Assembly (NCBI GenBank): GCA_030636745.1
Contig: DAOVWH010000093.1
Coordinates: forward strand, 1 to 6,546
Direction: 5' to 3'
DNA: 6,546 nt
DNA from: UBA1672 sp023140905
GTDB lineage: Bacteria; Pseudomonadota; Alphaproteobacteria; Micavibrionales; Micavibrionaceae
Under the pieces are notes generated by a model, which was not told the origin of the DNA, did not search any database, and saw only the letters and a program-made list of their open reading frames with translations. Numbering within the stretch: position 1 is the first letter of the stretch; every line of letters begins with the position of its first letter. This document shows, piece by piece, positions 1 to 6,366 of the stretch. Made by a program: the position numbers and the translations under genes.

Positions 1-206
1 CGGCTACATTAGGACATGAAGCGACAACTTCAAAGATATCTGAAGATCAACTTTTTTACTGTATGCAGCGTGGTATAAGCAAGGAAGAAGCGATTGCTCT
101 GATCGTAAATGGCTTTGCCAAAGAAGTACTTCAACATTTACCAATGGAGTTTGCCGTTGAAGCACAGAAACTTGTAGCGATTAGTTTGGAAGGGAGTATT
201 GGATAA
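1..206 (+). CDS. sufB: SufB, Fe-S cluster assembly scaffold subunit (3' end only)
   Basis: This is the C-terminal 67 residues of SufB, cut by the window edge; the reading frame begins at base 3 and ends at TAA 204-206. SufB pairs with SufD in the SufBC2D scaffold, where new Fe-S clusters are built in the cytoplasm. The visible sequence matches the very conserved SufB tail: HEATTSKISEDQLFYC, then QRGISKEEAIALIVNGF, then LPMEFAVEAQKLVAISLEGS. The HEATTS segment lies in the region that, in E. coli SufB, contains Glu434 near the cluster-building site. One oddity is that the residue before His-Glu is Gly (GGA 12-14), where most SufB proteins I recall have Glu (EHEAT). It is followed after four bases by sufC. 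Family assignment is near certain; the N-terminal part cannot be judged. Confidence 0.96.
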   Translation, partial: ATLGHEATTSKISEDQLFYCMQRGISKEEAIALIVNGFAKEVLQHLPMEFAVEAQKLVAISLEGSIG

Positions 207-210
207 AATT

Positions 211-990
211 ATGATAAATATTAATAATCTGCATGCTTGTGTTGAGACAGCAGACGGAGAAGCAAAGGAAATCATTAAGGGGCTAAATCTTGAAATCAAG
301 TCCGGTGAGGTTCACGCCATTATGGGGCCGAATGGTGTAGGGAAATCTACATTGTCTTATGTCTTGTCCGGGCGTGATGGTTATAATGTTACAGATGGTT
401 CTGTAGAGCTGGATGGTGTGGACTTGTTGAAGTTAAATCCTGAAGAACGCGCCGCTTTAGGAGTGTTTCTGGCTTTTCAATATCCAGTTGAAATTCCAGG
501 TGTGAACATGAATGTGTTTCTTAAGGCTGCGGTGAATGCTCTTCGTAAGCAACGCGGAGAAAATGAATTGGATGCTCTTGGCATGCTTAAGCTTATTAAA
601 GGCAAAAGCAAAGAACTCGGAATTTCTGATGATATGATGCGTCGCACAGTCAATGTTGGGTTTTCTGGAGGCGAGAAAAAGCGTAATGAGATTTTGCAAA
701 TGGCAATGCTTGAACCAAAATTCTGTATTCTTGACGAGACAGATAGCGGGCTTGATATTGATGCGATAAAAGTGGTTGCAGACGGTGTAAATAAGCTGCG
801 CTCACCGGATCGTTCTTTCTTGGTTATTACGCATTATCAACGTTTGCTTGATTATATCAAGCCGGATATCGTGCATGTGATGGCAGATGGAAAAATTGTA
901 AAAACCGGTGGACCGGAACTAGCGTTAGAATTAGAAGAAAAAGGCTATGCAGAATTTTTAAAAGCTGAAGAACAGGAGAAAGCTGCGTGA
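211..990 (+). CDS. sufC: SufC, ABC-type ATPase of the SufBCD complex
   Basis: SufC is the cytoplasmic ABC ATPase that drives conformational change of SufB-SufD during Fe-S cluster assembly. The 259-residue product is close to the usual length (E. coli about 248). It shows every nucleotide-binding motif: Walker A GPNGVGKST at 39-47, Q-loop Gln90 in FLAFQYPVEIPGV, signature FSGGE at 151-155 followed by KKRNE (the SufC-specific form), Walker B CILDE at 172-176, D-loop SGLD at 179-182, and H-loop His208 in THYQR. There are no membrane segments, which fits SufC and not a transporter ATPase. The start is taken as ATG 211, four bases after the sufB stop. An in-frame TTG at 199 lies inside the sufB end and only two bases from the purine-rich GGAAGGGAG (188-196), so it is less likely. 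The end overlaps the sufD start by four bases. Confidence 0.97.
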   Translation: MININNLHACVETADGEAKEIIKGLNLEIKSGEVHAIMGPNGVGKSTLSYVLSGRDGYNVTDGSVELDGVDLLKLNPEERAALGVFLAFQYPVEIPGVNMNVFLKAAVNALRKQRGENELDALGMLKLIKGKSKELGISDDMMRRTVNVGFSGGEKKRNEILQMAMLEPKFCILDETDSGLDIDAIKVVADGVNKLRSPDRSFLVITHYQRLLDYIKPDIVHVMADGKIVKTGGPELALELEEKGYAEFLKAEEQEKAA

Positions 991-1958
991 CAACGTGTTT
1001 ACGTATATTGGATAGAGATGCGCTGCCTACGCCTAAAGATGAGCAGTGGAAATATACGCATCTAGGGCGGGCTTTGGGTGCACGCCTTTTGAACGTACAG
1101 CCTTTAGCTCAGCAGCAAATTCTTGTGCATAAAACCGTAGGGGAAATCTGTAAAGAGCCTGAGAAAATTGTATGGAAAGGTGAGGCTGGAAATCATTATC
1201 AGTCTCGCTTTGAAATTGTTTTGGAAGATGGGGCGCAAGCCACTATTGTAGAATTCCACGAGGGAGAAGGTGCTTATTGGAAAAATATGAGCACTGAAAT
1301 TGTGCTGGGAGCTAATGCGCGGTTGAACCATATTCGCATACAAAAAGATTCCGTTGATGCTGTGCAAACAAATATGGTGCATATATCTATGGAACGTGAT
1401 TCACATCTAAATAGTTTTTCTATTAATTTGGGAGGCAAGCTAACGAGACATGATATTCATGCTGTACTTAACGGTTCGGGAGCACAGTGTCAGCTTAATG
1501 GTGTGAATTTGCTTAAAGGCCAACAACATGGAGATACAACGATTATAGTTGAGCATGTAGCACCACATTGCGTGTCCAATCAGTTCTATCGTTCTCTACT
1601 TGATGATAAGGCTCATGGCGTATTTCAAGGTAAGGTGCATGTGCATAGGGGAGCGCAGAAGACGGATGGATATCAGCTTGCTAATACGATTTTGCTTTCT
1701 CCTATGGCTAAGATGGCGACTAAGCCAGAGCTTGAAATTTATGCGGATGATGTTAAATGTTCTCATGGAACAACAACAGGCGCACTGGATGAAGAGCCTT
1801 TGTTTTATTTGCGTTCCCGCGGTTTAAATGAGTCTCAGGCAAGGATGTTGCTTATACAGGCTTTTATTGATGAAGTGATTGGCAAGATTACTGATAGCTC
1901 TATACAAACTCGAATTAAGGATATGGTAGCAGAATGGCTGAAAAAACAGCTCAATTAG
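987..1958 (+). CDS. sufD: SufD, Fe-S cluster scaffold subunit (short form)
   Basis: SufD is the SufB paralogue that completes the SufBC2D scaffold and is linked to iron acquisition and cluster building. The 323-residue product has the N-terminal PTPKDEQWKYTHL motif at about 14-26. A right-handed beta-helix region with LEDGAQATIVE near its start runs from about 75 to 270. The conserved Cys258-Ser-His260 in DVKCSHGTTTG corresponds to E. coli Cys358/His360. The C-terminal helices (FYLRSRGL, then LIQAFIDEVI) are typical of the family. The start is GTG 987 with an AGGAG (974-978) eight bases upstream; GTGA overlaps the sufC stop, and an in-frame TGA at 966-968 rules out an upstream extension. The protein is about 100 residues shorter than E. 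coli SufD (423). The loss falls in the N-terminal helices and in the segment before the beta-helix, not in the functional core. The 3' end overlaps sufS by 25 bases. Confidence 0.93.
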   Translation: MTTCLRILDRDALPTPKDEQWKYTHLGRALGARLLNVQPLAQQQILVHKTVGEICKEPEKIVWKGEAGNHYQSRFEIVLEDGAQATIVEFHEGEGAYWKNMSTEIVLGANARLNHIRIQKDSVDAVQTNMVHISMERDSHLNSFSINLGGKLTRHDIHAVLNGSGAQCQLNGVNLLKGQQHGDTTIIVEHVAPHCVSNQFYRSLLDDKAHGVFQGKVHVHRGAQKTDGYQLANTILLSPMAKMATKPELEIYADDVKCSHGTTTGALDEEPLFYLRSRGLNESQARMLLIQAFIDEVIGKITDSSIQTRIKDMVAEWLKKQLN

Positions 1959-3205
1959 TGACAGAATATGCAGAATATTTAAATACGCCATGGCGTAAGG
2001 ATTTTCCTGTATTGCAAACGCTGGTTCATGAGAACAAGCCTTTAGCTTTTCTTGATAGCGCTGCGAGTGCGCAAAAGCCTGTTTGTGTAATTGAGGCTAT
2101 GGATGAGGTCTTAAGAAGCGGGTATTCTAATATTCATCGAGGATTATATGAACTTTCGCAAAATCTTTCACAAGCTTATGAAGATGTGCGCAGGAAGATT
2201 TCTTCATTTATCAATGCGCTTTCGGATAAAAATATAGTTATTACTCGCAATGCAACGGAAGGAATTAATCTTGTTGCTCAAAGCTGGGGGCAGGTACATT
2301 TGAAAGCCGGTGATGAGATTCTGATTACCGAGATGGAACATCATGCTAATATTATTCCATGGGTTTTGTTAGCCGGTCAGATCGGAGTCGTGCTTAAAGT
2401 TGCACCGCTATTAGAGGATGGAACACTTGATATAGAAGCTTTCCATGACTTGATAGGTGAGAAAACAAAACTGGTTTCTATAGTTCAGGTTTCCAATGTG
2501 CTTGGTGTAGTCAATCCGGTCACAGAGATTATTGCTAAAATTCGTACGTTTAATTCTGATATCAAAGTACTGGTAGATGGTTCTCAGGGAATTGTCCATC
2601 AAGGCATGGATGTTCAAATAATAGACCCTGATTTTTACGTCTTTACCGGACATAAAATCTATGGGCCTACCGGTGTGGGCGTGCTCTATGGTAAGGCTGA
2701 TGTGTTAGAGGAAATGGCTCCTTATCAGGGTGGCGGTGATATGATTGGTCAGGTGAGCTTCACCAAAGGCATTACTTACCGTGAGCCTCCTTATCGCTTT
2801 GAAGCCGGTACACCGCCAATTGTTGAGGTTATCGGGCTTGGTGCAGCACTTGATTATATTGATTCTATTGGCATGGATAATATCATTGCACATGAACATG
2901 CTTTGAGTGTTTATGCTCTTGATGCTTTGCAAGATATTGACGGTGTAAATCTTTACGGTACACAGGATTTAACCAAGAAGGACGGAATATTCAGCTTTAG
3001 TGTAGATGGTGCACATTCCAGTGATGTGGCAACGATTCTGGATCAATGCGGTGTAGCTGTACGCAATGGCCACCATTGTGCTATGCCTTTGATGGAAGCT
3101 CTCGGTATTGATTCTACTGTGCGGGCGTCTTTTGGATTATATACAAATAAAGATGATATAGACGCACTCATAGCAGGACTTCATAAAGTTAAGGGATTTT
3201 TTTAA
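1934..3205 (+). CDS. sufS: SufS, group II cysteine desulfurase
   Basis: SufS is a PLP-dependent homodimeric cysteine desulfurase that turns L-cysteine into alanine and a protein-bound persulfide, which feeds sulfur to the SufBCD scaffold. The 423-residue product has the type II motifs. FLDSAASAQKP is near the N terminus, and EMEHHANIIPW lies in the cofactor region. The PLP-binding Lys241 is in FTGHKIYGPTG. The catalytic Cys382 is in RNGHHCAMP, with no long loop insertion there, which separates SufS from IscS. The start chosen is ATG 1934, inside the end of sufD, with AAGG at 1917-1920 as a weak, distant ribosome site. GTG 1958, which touches the sufD stop, is an alternative that removes eight residues but lacks a visible ribosome site. 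Group II enzymes normally need a SufE or SufU partner; none is encoded in this window. Confidence 0.97.
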   Translation: MAEKTAQLVTEYAEYLNTPWRKDFPVLQTLVHENKPLAFLDSAASAQKPVCVIEAMDEVLRSGYSNIHRGLYELSQNLSQAYEDVRRKISSFINALSDKNIVITRNATEGINLVAQSWGQVHLKAGDEILITEMEHHANIIPWVLLAGQIGVVLKVAPLLEDGTLDIEAFHDLIGEKTKLVSIVQVSNVLGVVNPVTEIIAKIRTFNSDIKVLVDGSQGIVHQGMDVQIIDPDFYVFTGHKIYGPTGVGVLYGKADVLEEMAPYQGGGDMIGQVSFTKGITYREPPYRFEAGTPPIVEVIGLGAALDYIDSIGMDNIIAHEHALSVYALDALQDIDGVNLYGTQDLTKKDGIFSFSVDGAHSSDVATILDQCGVAVRNGHHCAMPLMEALGIDSTVRASFGLYTNKDDIDALIAGLHKVKGFF

Positions 3206-3207
3206 AA

Positions 3208-3615
3208 ATGAGTAGTGAAGCAGATAAAACAGGACAAGAACCGGAACAGGATAATTATGATTATCTGACAAGGCCACCTCATCTTGAAGGTCCGTTCGAT
3301 CATAAGCTTTGGCCACAGATCGAGGCCGGTTTAAAGGAAGTCTATGACCCTGAACTTTCAGTGAATATCTTTGAGCTTGGTTTGATATACAAAATTGAAA
3401 TTTTGCCGGAGGTTAATGGTGTAAGCGATGTAAAGGTTACAATGTCTCTAACATCACCGGCTTGCCCTTTGGCACATGAAATCCCAACTTGGGTACAAGG
3501 TGCTATATTGCCGATTGACGGTGTTCAAGGATGTGAAGTTGATTTGGTCTGGGAACCGGCTTGGAATTTAGGCATGATGGCAGAAACAGCTCGCATGCAG
3601 CTTAATATGTCCTGA
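3208..3615 (+). CDS. sufT: SufT, DUF59/MIP18-family Fe-S cluster maturation protein
   Basis: This 135-residue cytoplasmic protein belongs to the MIP18/DUF59 family found at the end of alphaproteobacterial suf operons. SufT proteins help mature or maintain Fe-S proteins, but their biochemical step is not settled. After a polar, acidic N-terminal tail (about 1-25), the domain shows VYDPELSVNIFELGLIY at 45-61, MSLTSPACPLAHEIP at 79-93 with the family's conserved cysteine at Cys86, and a C-terminal WEPAWNLGMMAETARMQL at 115-132. A second cysteine is Cys109. The ATG lies two bases after the sufS stop, with AAGGGA (3191-3196) as ribosome site inside the sufS 3' end, so it is the last gene of the operon. 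Its stop is two bases from the converging dusA stop. The family is clear; the symbol sufT rests on operon position and length, and PaaD-like relatives are the alternative. Confidence 0.9.
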   Translation: MSSEADKTGQEPEQDNYDYLTRPPHLEGPFDHKLWPQIEAGLKEVYDPELSVNIFELGLIYKIEILPEVNGVSDVKVTMSLTSPACPLAHEIPTWVQGAILPIDGVQGCEVDLVWEPAWNLGMMAETARMQLNMS

Positions 3616-3617
3616 TC

Positions 3618-4640
3618 CTAACAAGAAGCTATTGTGGCAGTGAGTTCTGTTAAGGCTTTTTCTATGATTTGAGCAGGTGTTATGCTTTCTTCATACGGCA
3701 AAGTAGATAGTGTTTGTCTCCACTTTCTAGCTCCGCGCTGTTCTTGAAATAAGCCCATTATATGACGGGTGATTGATTTTGCCGGTGTACCAAAGTCATG
3801 CATTTGTTTTTCAATATATGGAATCATAGCATGCGCTATTTCGATGCGTGAGAGGCATTGTTTTTCTGGTGTTTTGAAGATTTTAGTTTCTACTTCATTT
3901 AATATATATGGGTTTTTATAAGCTTCACGGCCAATCATGACACTATCGAATATTTTCAAGTGTTCTATTGCTTGCTCTGTGGTTTTAATTTCTCCATTAA
4001 TTGTGATAGAAAGTTCTGGATGTTTGGCTTTTATCTCAGCGGCACGCTCGTAGTTAATCGGTGGAACTGTGCGGTTTTCCTTAGGGCTTAAGCCGTTGAG
4101 CCAAGCTTTGCGGGCATGAATAATATAATGAGCACAGCCCGCTTGTTTGCTTGTTGATATAAATTTATCCAAAAACGCAAAGCTATCTTGCTTATCTATT
4201 CCAATGCGGCACTTTACAGTAATGGGCAAAGTCGTGGCATTGCACATAGATTCGATACAACGTGCAACAAGATCAGGGCTTTCCATGAGAACAGCACCAA
4301 ACTGGCCTTTTTGTACTCGGTCAGATGGACAGCCGCAATTTAAGTTTATTTCATCATAGCCATGATCTTCTGCCATTTTAGAACATGTAGCTAGATCCTG
4401 TGGATCAGAGCCTCCTAGTTGCAGGGCTATAGGGTGTTGTTCCTGATTATATCTTAGGTAACGCTTCCAATCTCCATGTATTAGAGCACCAGTTGTTACC
4501 ATTTCTGTATAAAGCAGTGTGTTAGGTGATATTAAGCGGTGAAAGGCGCGGCAATGCTTGTTTGTCCAGTCAAGCATCGGGGCTACGCTGATCTTGCTTA
4601 AAGGTTTTTGTACTTTATATGTTTTATTTACTTGATTCAT
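3618..4640 (-). CDS. dusA: DusA, tRNA-dihydrouridine(20/20a) synthase
   Basis: DusA is an FMN enzyme that reduces uridine 20/20a in the tRNA D-loop to dihydrouridine using NADPH. With the start chosen here it has 340 residues, close to E. coli DusA. A TIM barrel occupies about 15-250 and a helical tRNA-binding domain the rest. Visible motifs are VAPMLDWTNKHCR at 19-31, EMVTTGALIHGD at 46-57, the active-site loop NLNCGCPSDRVQKGQFG at 99-115 with catalytic Cys104, FMN/substrate residues Lys143 (TVKCRIG) and His175 (IIHARKAWL), and the phosphate-binding IGREAYKNPYIL at 235-246. The DWT motif and REAYKNP support DusA over DusB or DusC. An in-frame ATG at 4685 would add 15 residues but would run into the divergent SH3 gene. 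Neither start has a clear ribosome site, so the start is uncertain. The gene converges on sufT and has no obvious functional link to it. Confidence 0.94.
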   Translation of the reverse strand: MNQVNKTYKVQKPLSKISVAPMLDWTNKHCRAFHRLISPNTLLYTEMVTTGALIHGDWKRYLRYNQEQHPIALQLGGSDPQDLATCSKMAEDHGYDEINLNCGCPSDRVQKGQFGAVLMESPDLVARCIESMCNATTLPITVKCRIGIDKQDSFAFLDKFISTSKQAGCAHYIIHARKAWLNGLSPKENRTVPPINYERAAEIKAKHPELSITINGEIKTTEQAIEHLKIFDSVMIGREAYKNPYILNEVETKIFKTPEKQCLSRIEIAHAMIPYIEKQMHDFGTPAKSITRHIMGLFQEQRGARKWRQTLSTLPYEESITPAQIIEKALTELTATIASC

Positions 4641-4660
4641 AAAAGGTTTTTTATCATAAA
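4632..4660 (+). promoter_or_regulatory. Weak candidate promoter for the SH3-domain gene
   Basis: TTGATT (4632-4637) and CATAAA (4655-4660) are 17 bases apart and precede the SH3 gene start at 4670. Each matches four of six sigma-70 consensus bases, so support is slight. Only 29 bases separate the two divergent genes, so promoters for both must overlap coding sequence. If this one is used, the transcript would begin within a few bases of the ATG. Confidence 0.2.
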
Positions 4661-4669
4661 ATAAAGAGG

Positions 4670-5239
4670 ATGAAACATAAAACAATTCAACATTCAGTAA
4701 GTCTTTCTAGATTCTTTATAATTTTAGCCGTAATCTTCCTTTCTTTTAGCGCGTTTCTCCCGGCGTTTGCTCAGGAGATTCCAGCTGATATGAAGAAGGT
4801 CTTTAGCGTGAGCGGGCTTCCTATTCCGCGCTTTGTTTCTCTTGAGCATGAAGAAACCAATCTGCGTGTAGGGCCGGGGCTGCAATATCCTATCCGGTTG
4901 ATCTATAAAAAGCAGGGTTTACCCGTTGAGGTTATCTTGGAATATGGCCATTGGCGAAAAATTCGTGATTACGAAGGTGATGAAGGTTGGATTTATAAAA
5001 CACTTTTATCAGGGAAAAGAACAGCTCTTGTCATGGGTGAAAATCTGGTTGATGCGTATACCCGTAATTTTGTTAAAACCCCCGGTAAAGCAAGGGTTTC
5101 CATGAGAGTTGAGCCATTGTCTCTGGTTGATATTAAATCATGTAATGGCTCTGTTTGTTATATAGGCGTTTCTAATTTATTGGGATGGATTGAAAGAAAA
5201 TCACTATGGGGTGTTTACGAAAGCGAAAATTTTGATTAG
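4670..5239 (+). CDS. Secreted protein with two bacterial SH3-like (SH3_4) domains
   Basis: The 189-residue product starts with a classic Sec signal peptide: basic residues Lys2, Lys4 and Arg14, a hydrophobic core at about 15-30, and probable cleavage after Ala34 (AFA|QE), with no lipobox. The mature protein should be periplasmic. Residues about 53-113 form a first SH3-like domain (TNLRVGPGLQYPI, then GHWRKIRDYEGDEGWIY). About 130-182 form a second, more divergent copy (ARVSMRVEPLSLVDIKSC, then LLGWIERKSLWG). This layout fits the SH3_4 family common in Alphaproteobacteria, which is often assumed to bind cell-wall or protein ligands; the actual role is unknown. Cys158 and Cys163 in the second domain could form a disulfide in the periplasm. 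The start is the only ATG that leaves a good signal peptide, but AAGAGG directly abuts it with no spacing. It is divergent from dusA, and its stop lies inside the FNR-like box that precedes the next gene. Confidence 0.87.
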   Translation: MKHKTIQHSVSLSRFFIILAVIFLSFSAFLPAFAQEIPADMKKVFSVSGLPIPRFVSLEHEETNLRVGPGLQYPIRLIYKKQGLPVEVILEYGHWRKIRDYEGDEGWIYKTLLSGKRTALVMGENLVDAYTRNFVKTPGKARVSMRVEPLSLVDIKSCNGSVCYIGVSNLLGWIERKSLWGVYESENFD

Positions 5240-5245
5240 AATCAA
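5232..5245. promoter_or_regulatory. Perfect FNR/FixK-type binding site
   Basis: TTGAT-TAGA-ATCAA matches the FNR/FixK consensus TTGAT-N4-ATCAA at all ten defined bases. It is the core of a longer perfect dyad, TTTTGATT-AG-AATCAAAA (5230-5247). It overlaps the TAG stop of the SH3 gene (5237-5239). Its centre (5238.5) is 41.5 bases upstream of a start point at A5280, which the -10 element at 5269-5274 would predict. That is the standard placement for a class II FNR-activated promoter. The site probably binds a CRP/FNR-family regulator (FnrL, FixK or Dnr-like) controlling the gene at 5372. The hairpin reading (seven pairs, only one of them G-C) would make a poor terminator. Confidence 0.65.
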
Positions 5246-5247
5246 AA

Positions 5248-5294
5248 ATGTAGGGTTTTTCTTTAACCTATAAATATCCACAAGACTCCTACAT
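5248..5294. repeat. Inverted repeat flanking the -10 element
   Basis: ATGTAGG (5248-5254) and CCTACAT (5288-5294) are perfect seven-base inverted arms separated by 33 bases. They bracket the predicted -10 element and start point. A smaller bulged hairpin (TAGG-G-TT with AACCTA, 5251-5270) overlaps the left arm. Neither is followed by a clean T-run of the kind a Rho-independent terminator needs. They may be chance in AT-rich sequence. Confidence 0.25.
5269..5274 (+). promoter_or_regulatory. -10 element of the predicted FNR-dependent promoter
   Basis: TATAAA matches five of six bases of the sigma-70 -10 consensus. No good -35 hexamer stands at the usual distance, and the FNR-like box occupies that position instead, as expected for an activator-dependent class II promoter. 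The predicted start near 5280 leaves a leader of about 92 bases before the ATG at 5372. The leader contains a pyrimidine-rich stretch (about 5317-5348) with no ATG in it. Confidence 0.5.
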
Positions 5295-5371
5295 ACTGAG
5301 TAATTATTTATTATTATCCCTCCTCTTTAACCTTCATCTCTTCTTCCAAGATATAAGGTCTGCTGTAAAAT

Positions 5372-6352
5372 ATGTTTGCATTAACTAATAAGCCGGAAAT
5401 GGGCGCCCGTTTCTACTCTGCCTTGATTCACCTATCTGCTGATCATGCGCGAGGTGTAGATGGTATGAAAGTCATTCAACACATGGCCGGTGTGTTGGTT
5501 GAAACTTATCTGAGTTTTGAAGACCCTGATGAGGCCATGCAAGCCAGCTTTAAAAAGCTTGCTCATTTGCTTGGTAGTCATCCGGCTGAAGGTATGTTGG
5601 CACCATATGCTTTGCCGCCAGCTCATATCATTGATTTCGAAACGGAACGAGGTCGTTTGGCTGCACGTGTTTTCTTTGAAGAATGGATGGATTGTAATTT
5701 TGAATTACATGACCTTATGTTGACAGTGTTCCAATATGTTATAGTTGGCTGGGAAGATATGGGAGTTCCACGTGCTGAGACGTTCCGATTATTGATGGAA
5801 TGTGTCAAGAAATGCATGGCATATGAATTGGCTGCGCAGGAATTATGTGATGTTTCCATTGATACAAAAGTAAGCCAGAAGGGATGGAGTGGTGGTGATT
5901 GTATTGCTGCTTTATGTGGTGTAGCAGGGCGCAGACTAGCTGTATCTCTAGGTAGTTCCGAAATGTCTGAGGGATTGTTCAGAGGCTCTGAAATTCCTGA
6001 TACGCTGGATCGGGTTGTGCACACAATGACGCAAGAGGCTGTTCGTCTGGGGGTACCTGCCGGAAGTGATTGGCGTTTTGGTTTGGCTGCAAATGATACG
6101 CCGATTAATGCTCCGGTGCACTTGATTCGTGAGTTAGAACCATCATGTTTACGTTTCTTCCGGGCTATTGATTTGTCCGAAGCTTACGATCAGGCTATTG
6201 CTTGCGCGAAGGCTGCCGGGCGTATGATTGCTGTTACATCTGGAGGCGAATTGCCGGAAATAGAGCCTGCAATAGCAAAACCACTTGCTATGTCAGCTAT
6301 TACCGAAAGCTATAAGCATGTGTGCCTAGACTTCGAAATGGTATCGTATTGA
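5372..6352 (+). CDS. Conserved-looking protein of unknown function, 326 aa, nine cysteines
   Basis: I do not recognise this protein. It has no signal peptide or membrane segment, so it should be cytoplasmic. The N-terminal half (about 10-160) looks mainly alpha-helical, with helices such as MKVIQHMAGVLVETYL and ETFRLLMECVKKCMAYELA. A glycine-rich link, KGWSGGDCIAALCGVAG (170-186), precedes a mixed C-terminal part. The nine cysteines are at 108, 144, 148, 159, 177, 182, 259, 278 and 318. Cys144-x3-Cys148, Cys159 and Cys177-x4-Cys182 lie close enough to suggest a possible metal or cluster site, but no known motif is matched. ATG 5372 is the first possible start, because TAA (5366-5368) closes the frame just upstream. 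AAGG at 5355-5358 is a weak ribosome site 13 bases away; ATG 5399 is an alternative. Base use resembles its neighbours. A predicted FNR-type promoter precedes it. The coding call is firm; the function is open. Confidence 0.88.
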   Translation: MFALTNKPEMGARFYSALIHLSADHARGVDGMKVIQHMAGVLVETYLSFEDPDEAMQASFKKLAHLLGSHPAEGMLAPYALPPAHIIDFETERGRLAARVFFEEWMDCNFELHDLMLTVFQYVIVGWEDMGVPRAETFRLLMECVKKCMAYELAAQELCDVSIDTKVSQKGWSGGDCIAALCGVAGRRLAVSLGSSEMSEGLFRGSEIPDTLDRVVHTMTQEAVRLGVPAGSDWRFGLAANDTPINAPVHLIRELEPSCLRFFRAIDLSEAYDQAIACAKAAGRMIAVTSGGELPEIEPAIAKPLAMSAITESYKHVCLDFEMVSY

Positions 6353-6366
6353 TTTTATTGCAGTTT

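Noticed and set aside
199..210. TTG at 199 as the sufC start
   Set aside because: It lies within the sufB end, only two bases from the purine-rich ribosome site. ATG 211 gives the normal SufC N terminus.
846..862. Palindrome GCTTGAT-TAT-ATCAAGC resembling an FNR box
   Set aside because: The half-sites are separated by three bases, not four, and it lies inside sufC, where the codons encode the conserved stretch just after the H-loop. It is most likely coding coincidence.
2752..2764. GGTGA-GCT-TCACC inverted repeat
   Set aside because: It is short, lies inside sufS, and is explained by codons of a conserved region; there is no regulatory context.
4641..4685. ATG at 4685 as the dusA start, adding 15 residues
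   Set aside because: It would overlap the start of the divergent SH3 gene, has no ribosome site, and adds sequence before the conserved DusA start region. It cannot be fully excluded.
5623..6024. 133-codon open frame on the minus strand opposite the unknown gene
   Set aside because: The product is rich in Ser, Thr, Pro and Asn with no domain-like pattern, and the plus-strand frame is longer and complete. It is an antisense shadow.
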